From Casuarina equisetifolia (lineage: Eukaryota; Streptophyta; Magnoliopsida; Fagales; Casuarinaceae): a DNA stretch of 64,000 nucleotides. Below, one piece after another: positions 43,588-55,067 of the stretch (position 1 is the first letter of the stretch; each line of letters starts with the position of its first letter). The stretch is from the NCBI GenBank assembly GCA_028551475.1, contig CM052359.1, positions 11,533,583 to 11,597,582 of the forward strand, given 5' to 3'. Made by a program: the position numbers and the translations under genes. Under the pieces are notes generated by a model. The model ran no database searches. It worked only from the letters and a program-made list of their open reading frames with translations, and was not told where the DNA came from.

Positions 43588-45361
43588 ATGGCATTTGCCA
43601 ATTTTCTTCTACTTCTTATCATTCTACCCCATCTTGAAGCTCTTTCACATGGACCATCCTCGAAAGAAGCAGACCAAACCATGCAAACCATTATGACACA
43701 AGCTTGCCTGAACATTGAGAATCATAATTCATGCCTCTCAAATGTGCAAACCGAGCTCCGAAAAATAGGGCCTCCAAATCCATCTTCTATCTTTCATGCC
43801 ACACTTAGGACTACACTCAATGAAGCGAGGTTAGCCATCGACACGATTACAAAGTTCAATTCTTTGTCTTTGAGTTACCGTGAACAAATGGCGATCGAGG
43901 ACTGCAAAGAACTGCTCGACTTCTCCGTCTCCGAATTGGCATGGTCTTTGGCGGAGATGAAGAACATTCGAGCCGGTTCAAAGAACGATCACTACGAAGG
44001 TAATCTGAAAGCTTGGCTAAGTGCTGCGCTGAGCAACCAGGACACGTGCCTTGAAGGCTTTGAGGGCACCGATAGGCATGTTGAACGTTTCATTCGGGGA
44101 AGCTTGAAGCAAGTATCGCAGCTGATCGACAATGTTTTGACTTTGTACAGTCAACTACACAGCTTGCCACTCAAACCACCTCGAAATGGGACAACAACAA
44201 ACAGAAGTTCCAAGTTTCCAAAATGGATGAGCGAAGGTGATCAGGAGCTTCTTAAATCTGATGCAAAAGGTATGCGCGCAAACGCCATTGTAGCACTAGA
44301 TGGGTCTGGTCAGTATCGGACAATCTCAGAAGCAATTAATGCAGCTCCTAGCCAAAGTACTAGGAGGTATATCATATATGTGAAGAAAGGAGTCTATAGG
44401 GAGAACATAGACATGAAGAAGAAAAAAACCAATATTATGATTGTGGGGGACGGGATGGGGCAGACCATCGTGGCAGGCAATCGGCATTTCATGCAAGGAT
44501 GGACTACATTTCGAACTGCAACTTTTGGTAAGTAACTAGCCTTTTTGCCATTCTCTTTGTGAATCTTTAGTTTGGCCTATCTCAGAAATATTGCAAAATG
44601 TTGCATGAACATAATTCAAATCATGCCAAGCTTTTTTCTTTTCAAGCACACAAATGACTGATTTTGGTAATGATTTTTTTCTCCTTGAAGCGGTCTCCGG
44701 TAGGGGATTTATAGCGAGAGACATAACATTTCGAAACACTGCCGGACCCGAAAACCATCAAGCTGTTGCACTCCGCGTCGACTCCGACCAGTCCGCCTTC
44801 TACCGTTGTGGCGTGGAAGGCTACCAGGACACCCTCTATGCACATTCTCTCCGCCAATTCTACCGTGAATGTGACATCTTTGGAACCATAGACTTCATCT
44901 TTGGTAATGGGGCAGCCGTCCTCCAAAATTGCAGAATATACACCAGAGTGCCACTACCGCTTCAGAAGGTTACAATCACAGCCCAAGGTAGGAAAACCCC
45001 ACATCAGAGCACCGGCTTCTCAATCCAAGATAGCTATGTTTTTGCTACCCAGCCAACCTATTTAGGGAGGCCATGGAAGCAGTATTCCAGGACTGTCTAT
45101 ATGAACACTTATATGAGTGGCCTAGTCCAGCCCAGAGGCTGGCTCGAATGGTATGGTGACTTCGCCTTGAGCACACTGTGGTATGGGGAGTACAGGAACC
45201 GTGGACCTGGGGCATCGCTTTCCGGGCGAGTCAAATGGCCGGGTTATCACATTGTTACCAATGGTGCCACGGCTAGTCTCTTCACCGTTGGGCGGTTCAT
45301 CGATGGGCGGTCATGGTTGCCAGGAACAGGAGTCAAGTTCACGGCAGGTCTTACCAATTAA
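43588..45361 (+). CDS. Pectin methylesterase with PMEI pro-domain (type I), 2 exons
   Basis: Exons 43588-44527 and 44691-45361 (TAA) give 536 residues. The protein removes methyl esters from cell-wall homogalacturonan. Residues 1-20 form a hydrophobic signal peptide (LLLLIILPHLEALS). Residues about 30-185 are the PMEI-like pro-domain with four cysteines (TQACLN, HNSCLS, EDCKEL, NQDTCLEG). The catalytic domain starts near residue 235 (IVALDGSGQYRTISEAINAA) and keeps all active-site residues: Q337, Q359, D360 (GYQDTLY), D381 (GTIDFIFGN) and R440 (YLGRPW). The linker before PKWMSEGDQELL lacks the usual dibasic RRLL/RKLL processing motif. The single intron falls at the usual ATF-A-VSGRGF position. 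Exported to the wall; probably a housekeeping or tissue-specific isoform. Confidence 0.95.
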
Positions 45362-45647
45362 ACCATCGTTCTTAAATCATAATTTTCTGTCACTAGGTGC
45401 TCGTTTGCATTCTTAGTAGAAGTGGAGGAGTGTTTTCTTAATGTAGAGATTATATCTACTATATGATGAAACTATATTTGCATCCTGATCAATCTTCGAA
45501 TGCTAGAAGCCTGTCGTGGAAGGAACATCAAATAGAAAAGGCTAATATAATTCATATGGAGTCGGTGCCGATCTTTTATTTTAAGTCACCAGGCCCTCAA
45601 CTTGATGAACAAAGGGATCTTACATGTTAACTAGAGTAACTTGTTTT

Positions 45648-47200
45648 TGTTAGGGTTTAGTTGACAGAGAGACGGTGGGGGGGAAGGAAAAGAAATATGA
45701 GAGAACCCATCGTCTAAGTGGTACAGGTAAACGTAAAGGACTCGTATGCATGCGTCCTAAAAACAGCAATAACCCTCCATACGCATTTCCAAGTGTATTT
45801 CAATGACTACGGGAAAAGTGAGGTGGAATAACAACGTCGCAGGCCGAAGGAGTCCTGTAGTAAAGGTCAAGTGGGACATAGTTTTGGGACGCCCGAAGGC
45901 TTCTCATTGCATTAACACTTAATCCCAATGGATCGTTTTGTACAAAGATACAAAAGGCATTATATGCAGACACAAGTAAAAGAAATAAAGACAAAATTAC
46001 ACATATGCATAGGCCCGCAACTTCTGTCCACATTAGGGGCCCAATGTCTTTATTATACTCCACACTCTCCCCCCACGGCGTCATATACTCTAGATTTGGA
46101 CAATAGGTGAAAATGTTGCTTATTACCATGTGCTTTCATTTAGAGATTTGGTGGCCGCTCAAATGTCCAAATATGATGAGTTAAGATCAAGCCCTATTGT
46201 AACTTTTCTCAAATAAAATGACAATTAATCTTGATACGTTTTGCACACTTAAAAAAGATATGACTAACTACTATATGTTTGGTTACGTTATTATTGTAAT
46301 GCAATGGCACTAGTAAGTGGAGGTCAATTCCAATATCTCTAAAAGGTCCAATGGCCAATTAGTCTCAGATATCTTGAAAGTCATAACTTGATACTTTACT
46401 TTGGCTAAAGATATGAATATATTGCACTATTTCTTGGTTTTCCAGGAAATTACTGAATCACCAAGCTTGATATAATAGCCAATGATAAATAGTCTTCACA
46501 TAGTACAAGTTTCATGAGTGAAATCATAAAAAGCCACTAATTCTACTTGAGGAGATGAAGGAAAGAGAAGTCCAAAGCCCAAACAATTCTTAATATATCT
46601 TATAACTCTCAATGCCACCTCATATTTGAATGTTTTGGTACACATACAAATTGACCAAGTTGGTGTACAAAACATAGATGTTTGATCTCATTATGGAAAG
46701 ATTTATCAACTTTCCAACTAAACACTTATAAGATGAGGGATCATTAAGTAATAGGTTGTGCTACTTATATTCAACTTTGGCATCAAACTCAATTGAGGTT
46801 AATTTCTCATTTTGTTCTATTGGAGTCAAAGGGACTTTGGACCTAGATAGGCCTATCCCAAATATAAATTCCAGCAACCTCTTGCATTAGCTAATGTATA
46901 TACTATCATGTGAACATGCATCTCAATACTAAAGAAAAAAGTGGGTTGGCTCAAATATTTTATGTGGAAGTTAGAATTTGAATACTGACTTAAAATTTCT
47001 TGATGACTATGAGTGTTAGTTACTTATATAAGAATATTGTTTTCATATATGAGGAAAACAACAAATGTATTTTCTTGTCTCCTAGTGTAGAGATCACAAT
47101 AATAACAAGATTGAGTGAACCTTGAAATAAATATTGTCTTGTTAAACTTTGGTTTCACTTAAAGAAGCAACTCATTTAAGTAATATAATAAAGTAAGGAG
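45648..47200 (-). mobile_element. Ty1-copia relic A with probable 3' LTR
   Basis: On the minus strand, decayed frames between about 47130 and 46190 read copia signatures: FVHQLGQFVCVPKHSN (RT end), then KLGDSVISWKTKK and, near the end, TKHIVVSHIFFKCAKRIKIN. A polypurine tract TGGGGGGAGAG (complement of 46065-46075) is followed by TGTGGAGTATAATAAAG, the likely 3' LTR start at 46064. The LTR may run to TGTTAG at 45648 (about 417 bp, inferred). Gag, protease, integrase and 5' LTR are not visible. PME 3' UTR fills 45362-45647. Confidence 0.65.
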
Positions 47201-47209
47201 ATTTGATCT

Positions 47210-48210
47210 CCATGTTACTTAAGAGTTAAATAATATTAAATGTTAACATCATATAACATTAACTTTAAATGTTAATCTTATGTTTTCGAAACCATAAATG
47301 CGATGTTTCGATGTTAGACAAAATAATTTTTCCTCATAATGAAAAATCACGTGAAGCTTATAGTATCAAAAAGGTCTAAAAGGAAATGTTGGGTACTCGT
47401 AATGCAATTCACAACTAATTTGAATATGTGTTAGAAAGAAGCCAAAAAACTCAAGAATTCAATGAAGAATTCTTGAACTTTCACCAAGAAGAAACCTAAA
47501 TGAACACTAGAACAGCAACCGTAAAGCTTAGACAATTGAATCAAAATTGATAATTGATCTTGTACATAGGGACCGATTTATATGGGTCCATAGATATGTC
47601 TTCACACAGAAAATGGAAATCTACGATTAAAATGTACAAATTGAAGTTGACTAATTATAGAATCAGAGATGGAAATTTTTCTCACAATGTTGATCGGTAT
47701 CTTTTTTTGATTTTCTATGACTTTTGACTTGAGTTTCTTTTCTCGAGTGATTGCAGTAGGTGGCTACTCTCTCATTCTTCCTTCCTTTCATGATCGGCTA
47801 ATTGACATCAGTTGGTGAAATTGGTCGTGCAGCACGTAGGGAGGAGGATGACGATTGGGCTGTGAGGGGGCAGATATTGTTAGGCGGGATGCCAATGGGT
47901 GCATTTGGAGCTGATGTGGCAAGTTCACGTGACAAACAATTGCAAGTTGTTTTATTTTAATAGTGTTTACAACTCAAAAACATTCCAACATATATGTAGC
48001 CAATGAGAACTTTGTTTGGGCAACCTACTTGGAAATTCAAAATCATTTGCCTACTTAGAAGTTGTCACAAAGCTAAAGAGAAGAAAGACATAGAATTGGG
48101 AAACCCTATATATTATTTTCTTAAAGAAGAAGTGTACAATGCACGTCCTTTTATAATGTAAGGACTAACCATAATAAAAATATAATAGAGAGTATACAAA
48201 CATATCTCCA
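47210..48210. other. AT-rich stretch between two copia relics
   Basis: No gene is seen. The part just left of 48213 should be the 3' LTR of relic B: on the minus strand 'tgttggagatatg' at 48213 directly follows a purine-rich 'gaaaggatg'. Its other end could not be found. The 47690-47940 segment is more GC-rich but has no frame. Confidence 0.45.
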
Positions 48211-48213
48211 ACA

Positions 48214-51200
48214 CATCCTTTCAACCTAGTGGTTTAAGCGGTTTGTAAACATCAAACACACCAAACTTGATTAATAGATAAGTATGTTACTGAAAACAAA
48301 GGGCTTTAGTAAAGATGTCTATAGGTTGCTTTGTAGTCCGTATTTCCTTTGTCTTGATAATTTCTTCCTGAATTTTGTCCTTAGCAAAGTTAAAATCTAC
48401 TTTAATTTGTTTTATCCTTTCATGAACTATCGAATTAGCTATAGTTTTAGAGCTGTGTTGTTATCACAAAAAAACAGTGTAGTACCCTTTACCCTGACTC
48501 CAAGATCTCGAAGTAGCCCTTTCAACTAGATAACTTCTCAAGTAGTTTTGGTCATGGCTTAAGATTTAAATTTGGTAGGTGATAGGGAGATTGTTGATTT
48601 TTTCTTTGTTTTCCATGATAAAAGAGAATTTCCTAGTTTGACACAATATTATGTTATTGATCTTTAATTAGTGGGACAAATGGCTTGGCCAGCGTTGCAA
48701 TATGTTGTCATCACCATGTTGTAATCTTGAAATAAAAGAATTCTTGGTCCTAGACATCCTTTCAAATATTTCATAGCTTTCAAGGCAAGGTTCATATAGG
48801 ATTATCTTAGGGCATGGATGAACAGGTTATAGATTTGCATAACATAATAGATCTCTAGTCTTGTCATGGTAAGGTAGATGAATTTCTTAACTAATCTCTA
48901 ATAACTAGAAGGGTCATTAAAGGGAGGGGTCCTTATCCAATGGTGATACACCCCTATCATATTCAAGCATTGTGAGGTTCAAGTTTTGCTAAAAAGGAAT
49001 GACTATTGGCTTGCACACTGATTAATCTACTTTAAAAATAATTTCTAGGACAAATTTGCACTAACTAAGACAAATTCCTTTGTCTAAATTGCCATTTTAA
49101 CACCAAGTAATATTTAGGAGGCCCTAAATCTTTAATGTGAAGTGTGAAATGTAAGTATCTCTTGAAACAATTAGTAGAGGAGACATCATTGCCCGTGATA
49201 CATATATCCTTCACATATAAACAAATAGAAGAAGTACTGTGTTTTGCTAAAAAGGAATGACTATTGGCTTGCACTTTGATTAATCTACTTTAAAAATAAT
49301 TTCTAGGACAAATTTGCACTAACTAAGACAAATTCCTTTGTCTAAATTGCCATTTCAATACCAAGTAATATTTAGGAGGCCTTAAATCTTTAATGTGAAG
49401 TGTGAAATGCAAGTATCTCTTGAAGCAATTAGTAGAGGAGACATCATTGCCCGTGATACATATATCCTTCACATATAAACAAATAGAAGAAGTACTGTGT
49501 TGCCATGCAAAAAAGGCATAATCATGTAAAGATTGTATGAACTTTGTCAAAAGGAAGGCTGATGTGAACTTGGTGTACCACTATTTAAAAGCGTGCTTGA
49601 GTCCATGTAGGAATTTATGAAGACCACAAGCCTAAGATTTTCCTTGATTGTGTAATCTTAGAGGAAGATATGTGTCAATCTTTTTATCCAAGTCACCATG
49701 AAGGAAGACATTATTAACATCCATATGGTAAAGAAACCAATTGTGAAAAGTAGCCATAATGAGAAAAGACCAAATGAGGGGATGTCTTGATAATTAAAAC
49801 CTTATTTTTAAGTATAATCCCTAGCCACCAAATGGCTTTGTAGCATTTAATAGAATCATCTGTCTAGTACTTAATCTTATAAACTCATTTGCAATTGATA
49901 AGTCGCTAATGAGAGGGTCGAGGAATGACGTCCCATGTGCAATTGTCGACAAAAGCACATAGTTTAGCCTCCTTGGCTTATTGCCATCAAGGATCTGTAG
50001 CTATCTTGTGATAAGAAGAGGACTTTGCATTGGTAAAAATTTGGCTAATGCAACAAAGATGATCCGGAGAGAGATGGGCAAAACCAATATAAGAGATAAT
50101 CAGGTAATAAGACTTGGGTGAATTAGTAGAACAAATATAATCTTTGCTCTAGTAGAGGGTAAAGTGGCACAGCTAGAATGACAAAGCACTAGAGATAGTT
50201 GGCATTGGATAAGAAGCTAAAGCAATAAAGGGTGGCATGTAAGGCATAATAGCTAGAAAGTTATCCGAAGGTGAATTAAATGAAACAAAAGGGTTTGTTA
50301 TGGGAAAAGGGCTTTGGGAATCTAAAGGAGGCACCAACAAGGGACTAATTAGGGAGTCCAAAGAAGGCAACCTAGACTATTGAGGGAAAGTAGGAGGCTT
50401 AAGAAGGACTATGGGTGGCAATAAGGGAGCATTATCATCAGGTAAAAATTATTGAGCTCTTATAGGCAATGTAGAAAGAGCCTTTGGTAGAGAATTAATC
50501 TGAAATAGAAAAGTATCCTTATAAAAGATGACATTGTGACTAATGAAGACATAATGTGTAGCCTTTCTATGGAGGAAGGTAACCCATAAAGAGACATAGT
50601 GTGTAGTGCAAGACCTTAATTTGTCATGATGACCCACTAAAGTAGTAAACTAGAGGCAACCAAAAACCTAAAGATTACTAATGTTGAGATGTTTCTTGAA
50701 GAGTAGCTTAAAAGTTATCTTCCCATCAAGAACCCAACTAGGCATCTTATTGATAAAGTAAGTGGCATTAACCACTCAATTGCCCCAAAGTTTTTTAGGA
50801 ATAAATGCTTGATACTTAAGAGTCCTAGCAACTTGGAGAAGATGGTAATGTTTGTACTCAATAGCTCCATTTTGTTGTGGAGTATAGGTGCATGAACTCT
50901 CATGTAAAATGCCATAGGAAGAGAAAAAGGAAGAAGAATAATGATTAGAGAACTCACGGGCATTATTAATGTGAATACATTGAATAGACATATGAAACTA
51001 ATTACTAATGGGAGCAAAAAAGCAAATGAGGTGAAAGAGAACTTGGGATTTGGATTGCATTAGAAAAACCCAAGTGCCATGAGAAAAAACATCGAGGAAG
51101 GTGAAGAAAAACCTAGATTTATCATAAAGGGGGTGTGATAAGGCTTTCAAATATCAATATGGAGTAAAGAAAACAAAGGATTAGCATAAGAAGAGCTGGT

Positions 51201-52450
51201 AGGGAATGGTGCATAATGTTGTTTGGCCAAAGGGAAAATAAGACATTTTGGATATGGAAATAAAGTACTATAACCCAAGCATTGATGAGAAAGTAAAATA
51301 TTATTATTAATATTGGTATAACAAAATGAGCCTTTATTAGAAATAATACAGGAAGATAAAGTGAAATTAAAATTTATAGAAGGGAAAAGTAAAAAATAAA
51401 GGTCTTGCCAAGCATTACCTAAGTTTATTAGTTTGTCAGTCAAATTAGCCTAAAAGAAACAAAAGTTAGAATTCAAAATAGAGATCAAAAAGCTCACAAA
51501 CGCTAGGACCAAGTGGCTCATCACTTGACATGAAACTTAACTTAAAAGGCATCTATTTTTGTCTCCATGTCAATTGCTAGTAGCTAGAATCTTCTCTTTT
51601 ATTTTCTCTTGAAACACTGGCTTGATGAGATAGTGATATTTGTTAAAGATCAAGAAAGAGGTGCTCTATATGGGTATGCCTATTTGTTTATTGTCAGTGC
51701 ATTTGTTCTTATATTTAGTCAGTTCTTACTTATCTTTTGTTAGTCATGTATATGTGTGTACCACATGTACCTTTATCTTTCACCCATTTTCCAATTTTGC
51801 CCTTAATGAGCTTGAACTATAATTTTAAACTTAGCAGCTTTTAATGCACCAATAATATATGATATTCACTAAATGCAAAGCTTTAGTACATATGTTGAAA
51901 GCTAAAGGAGTGATCTAGCCATTTATTAAATGCATTGCCTATGTAGTCCTACTCATTATAGTTTTTATATGGCAAACATTGGCTCACATTAGCCAATCTC
52001 ACATTTAACAATCAAGAATCCAAAATGTCTAAATTGAATGGACCATAAAATCATTGATTCAAAAACAAGTTTAGTAATTCGGTAATTCCCATTTATATAA
52101 GTTTACTTCAGTAAGGATTATTAAAAATAAGGATAATAATTGGTTGTGTAAGCTTTGGAAATGTAAATAAGGTTAATGTGAAATATAGGAATATAAAGGA
52201 TGCTTTTTAGTGTGAAATTAAGGCTAAGGTTGACATCACTAATTTTGGTGATAGAGTTGATGTTTCTAGTGGGAAGACACATTAATGAAGAGGGACATGA
52301 ATTATGAATTTTCAAGAAAAATTTTTTGATAAAAAATTATATGGTCATTAGCACCTAAATTAATAAGTCATGCAAAAGATGAAATTGAGCTTATGAAACA
52401 ATAGGAAATACCTCCTAAACTAGAAATTTTGTTAGGTGTGCCCATTTAGT
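48214..52450 (-). mobile_element. Ty1-copia relic B (protease to RNase H)
   Basis: Minus strand, in copia order: protease region (about 52450-52120, IKFGANDHI-like, then LKSILYIPIFHINLI), GAG-pre-integrase (51443-51147, SSYANPLFSLLHIDI), integrase (51110-50640, SSCTYTPQQNGAIEYKHYHL), reverse transcriptase (about 49800-48980; ICLYVKDICITGND where an intact enzyme has YVDD) and an RNase H tail ending near 48250 (FGVFDVYKP). There are many stops and frameshifts. The Athila-like element's left LTR begins about 300 bp beyond its protease, so the rest of the copia element is displaced or lost. Confidence 0.8.
48983..49498 (-). repeat. 258-bp in-frame tandem duplication in relic B RT
   Basis: Unit 1 is 48983-49240 and unit 2 is 49241-49498, starting 'gttttgctaaaaaggaatga'. 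Only about six or seven differences are visible. The length is exactly 86 codons, so both copies carry the same RT segment (SSICLYVKDICITGND..KDLGPPKYY). The duplication is much younger than the element around it. Confidence 0.93.
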
Positions 52451-52734
52451 TAAAGGTTTGAAGGATCTACTAAAGTTGGGCTTCATTCAAAGGCCCATTG
52501 AGTGAGTCCTTAGATGTGACTTAGAAGTGTGATTCACAACATGAGATTGAACCTCATTCTCATTGAAATCCTTATCTCTAGGCTTGTCATGTAATTGTTA
52601 ATAATGATTTTTAGTATGTGATAATTTTATATTTTATAAAGTTAATAATAATATTTTAAGTAATATTTAATATAATTTTTATTAAATTATATTATATTTA
52701 ATTATATTCATATATATTTTGTTATTTTATGTGA

Positions 52735-54634
52735 CAAATTCAAAATAGACTAAAAGCAGGAGAAATGAAGCAAAAGATAGAGAGAAAAGAGAATAGAAAA
52801 GAAAACAAGCAAAGCAATCCACGTGAAAAGAAAGAAGTAGAATGGAAGAAAACACGTGGGACCCGGAGGCTATTATGTGGAGTTGGTCGTGCATTGTCAT
52901 GAGGATTGTCGAGCGAAAGAGAAGGGAGTGTGTGCGGGACCATAAAGTGAGAGAAAAGTCGGAGAAAAAAAAAAAAAAAAGAGGAAACCGGTCATGCGAC
53001 AATCGACCGATTCTCCCTGGTGGTGAAACCCAGGAATCTGTCCAAGAATCCGGTTGCTTGGAACGTGCGAATGCCGTCCAGCCCCCGTTCTCCAGTCAAG
53101 CTTCGAGCAACATCACCATTCGGTGTTCTTTCCGACGAAGAAGCACGATTTTCCGGCCAAATCTGAGACCAGATCAGCAAGGAAGGACCATATCCAGTGG
53201 TTAACAGAGATTTCCGGTTAGTTTGCTGCTAAGTTGAAGCGATTCGTGCGGCGGTTTCCGGTGAGACGCGGTGGGGGCCGAGTGGAGATTCTGTCAGATC
53301 TACGCTGTTTGACAGCGAATCAGCTCAAGATCTTGGCAGATCGGCACTCTAGGCGTCATAGTCGGCGATTTCTGGCAGTTTTCATGAAGACCGACGGCGG
53401 CGTGGCGGATTGCGGCGGCGCGTGAGCACGTGTGACGGAGGCGCGTGGCGGCGCGTGAAGAGGAATTTCGTCACTCTTTTCAGACGGCTTCTTTTCTCCT
53501 CCATTATGTGTAGATTTGCACAGAAATTTCTTGAAAGGGACAACAATTGGTGACAGCTTTTTAGTTTGTTCTAATATAGATGCTTTGTGAAATTTGTTCT
53601 ATTATTTCTGTTTACTCTAATATTATGAATTAAATTACTTTTGCTAGAGCTAAGATGTAGCCTAGTTAGGATTTTATGAGTTCCTTAGTTAACATGTTAT
53701 GCAAGACAATATTTATGTGAGTTATATGTTATTATCTTCAATGTGATTGAGTAATTAATCATCAATTAATTAATCTAATGTGCATGTTTAAGACTGACAT
53801 GAGAAAATATGCAAATGCATCTTATAATGTACAAACATAAATTAAATGTGGGTAGACCTATGTTATGTTGATTGTGTGGCTTTAGTTGGAATATTCATTT
53901 GACTTTAATGCTTTTAGCTTATTTAATTCATATGCAAATTCACAGTGAATTAATGAGTTAAGTAAGTTTGTTATACCTAAAAATAAGATAGTGAATAAAT
54001 TAGGAAATAATCTGATGTGCATGTTTAAGACCGACAGGAGAAAATATGCAAATGCATCTTATAATGTGACTTTAATGTTGAAGTTAAATAATCTGATGTG
54101 CATGTTTAAAACCGACAGGAGAAAATATGCAAATGCATCTTATAATGTACAACCATAAATTAAATGTGGGTAGACTTATGTTATGTTGATTGTGTGGCTT
54201 TAGTTGGAATATTCATTTGACTTTAATGCTTTTAGCTTATTTAATTCATATGCAGACTCATAGTGAATTAATGAGTTAAGTAAGTTTGCTATACTTAGAA
54301 ATAAGATAATAAATAAATTAAAAAATTTTGTCATCTCATAAATATCATTGTTCTTGCAAGCATTAAACTATTAGAATTCATATATACTAACTACGGTGAA
54401 ATCAGATGCTCTGGTATACTTATCATATTTTATTAACTTTGTGGAAGTCAATTGCTTTAGTTTAACTTCAATTTATAACATCTTTTCATGATAATTTGTT
54501 AGATAAATTGTAGGACCAATTCACTATTAGTAATTAGTCAAGTTGATAACATTAATCCCTGTTGGACGATACTCTTATTCATCATTATATTACTTGTTAG
54601 ACATATACACTTGCATGTAAAATTTCACTGAACA
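52735..54634 (+). repeat. Left (5') LTR of the Athila-like element, 5'-truncated and internally duplicated
   Basis: Aligns with the right LTR from 'caaaatagac' (52741; right copy 61376) to the shared end 'cactgaaca'. About 200 bp found at the start of the right LTR (61169-61369) have no counterpart here. The block 'gtgcatgtttaagaccgaca' occurs around 53782, 54013 and 54097, showing local duplication. GC-rich parts (52840-53480) contain open frames that are LTR sequence, not genes. Confidence 0.85.
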
Positions 54635-55067
54635 AGTTTTTGGTGCCGTTGCCGGGGATTAGTTGTTTATTGTTGATTAATATTAACACTGAAATTGATG
54701 TTACGTTTAATCTAGTCTTTATTTTTATTTTTACTTTCCTTATATTATTTTCTTTCTTGGAGAGAGAAAAGAATATTGTTGCTAAACTGCTTATATTCTA
54801 GAGTGCGTAGACATGTATGACTCGTAATCGAGGGGGACAACTTGCATGTAAAATTTCACTGAACAAGTTTTTGGTGCCGTTGTTGGGGATTAGTTGTTTA
54901 TTGTTGATTAATATTAACACTGAATTGATGTTACGTTTAATCTAGTCTTTATTTTTATTTTTACTTATATTATTTTCTTTCTTGGAGAGAGAAAAGAATA
55001 TTGTTGCTAACTGCTTATATTCTAGAGTGTGTAGACATGTATGACCCGTAATCGATGGGGACAACTT
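54610..55067 (+). repeat. 231-bp tandem duplication spanning the LTR end, PBS and leader
   Basis: Unit 1 is 54610-54840 and unit 2 is 54841 to about 55067, both starting 'cttgcatgtaaaatttcact'. Each contains an LTR terminus 'ctgaaca' and a PBS. The first PBS reads 'gccgttgccgggga'; the second has changed to 'gccgttgttgggga'. A few small indels separate the copies. Confidence 0.93.

Noticed and set aside
45800-46129. 109-codon minus-strand frame with a membrane-like segment
   Set aside because: It spans the polypurine tract and likely LTR of copia relic A, so it is fortuitous.
52842-53425. Open frames in the left gypsy LTR, repeated at 61517-62086
   Set aside because: The same sequence occurs in both LTRs, with GC-rich LTR composition, and the frames diverge freely; they are LTR shadows, not genes.
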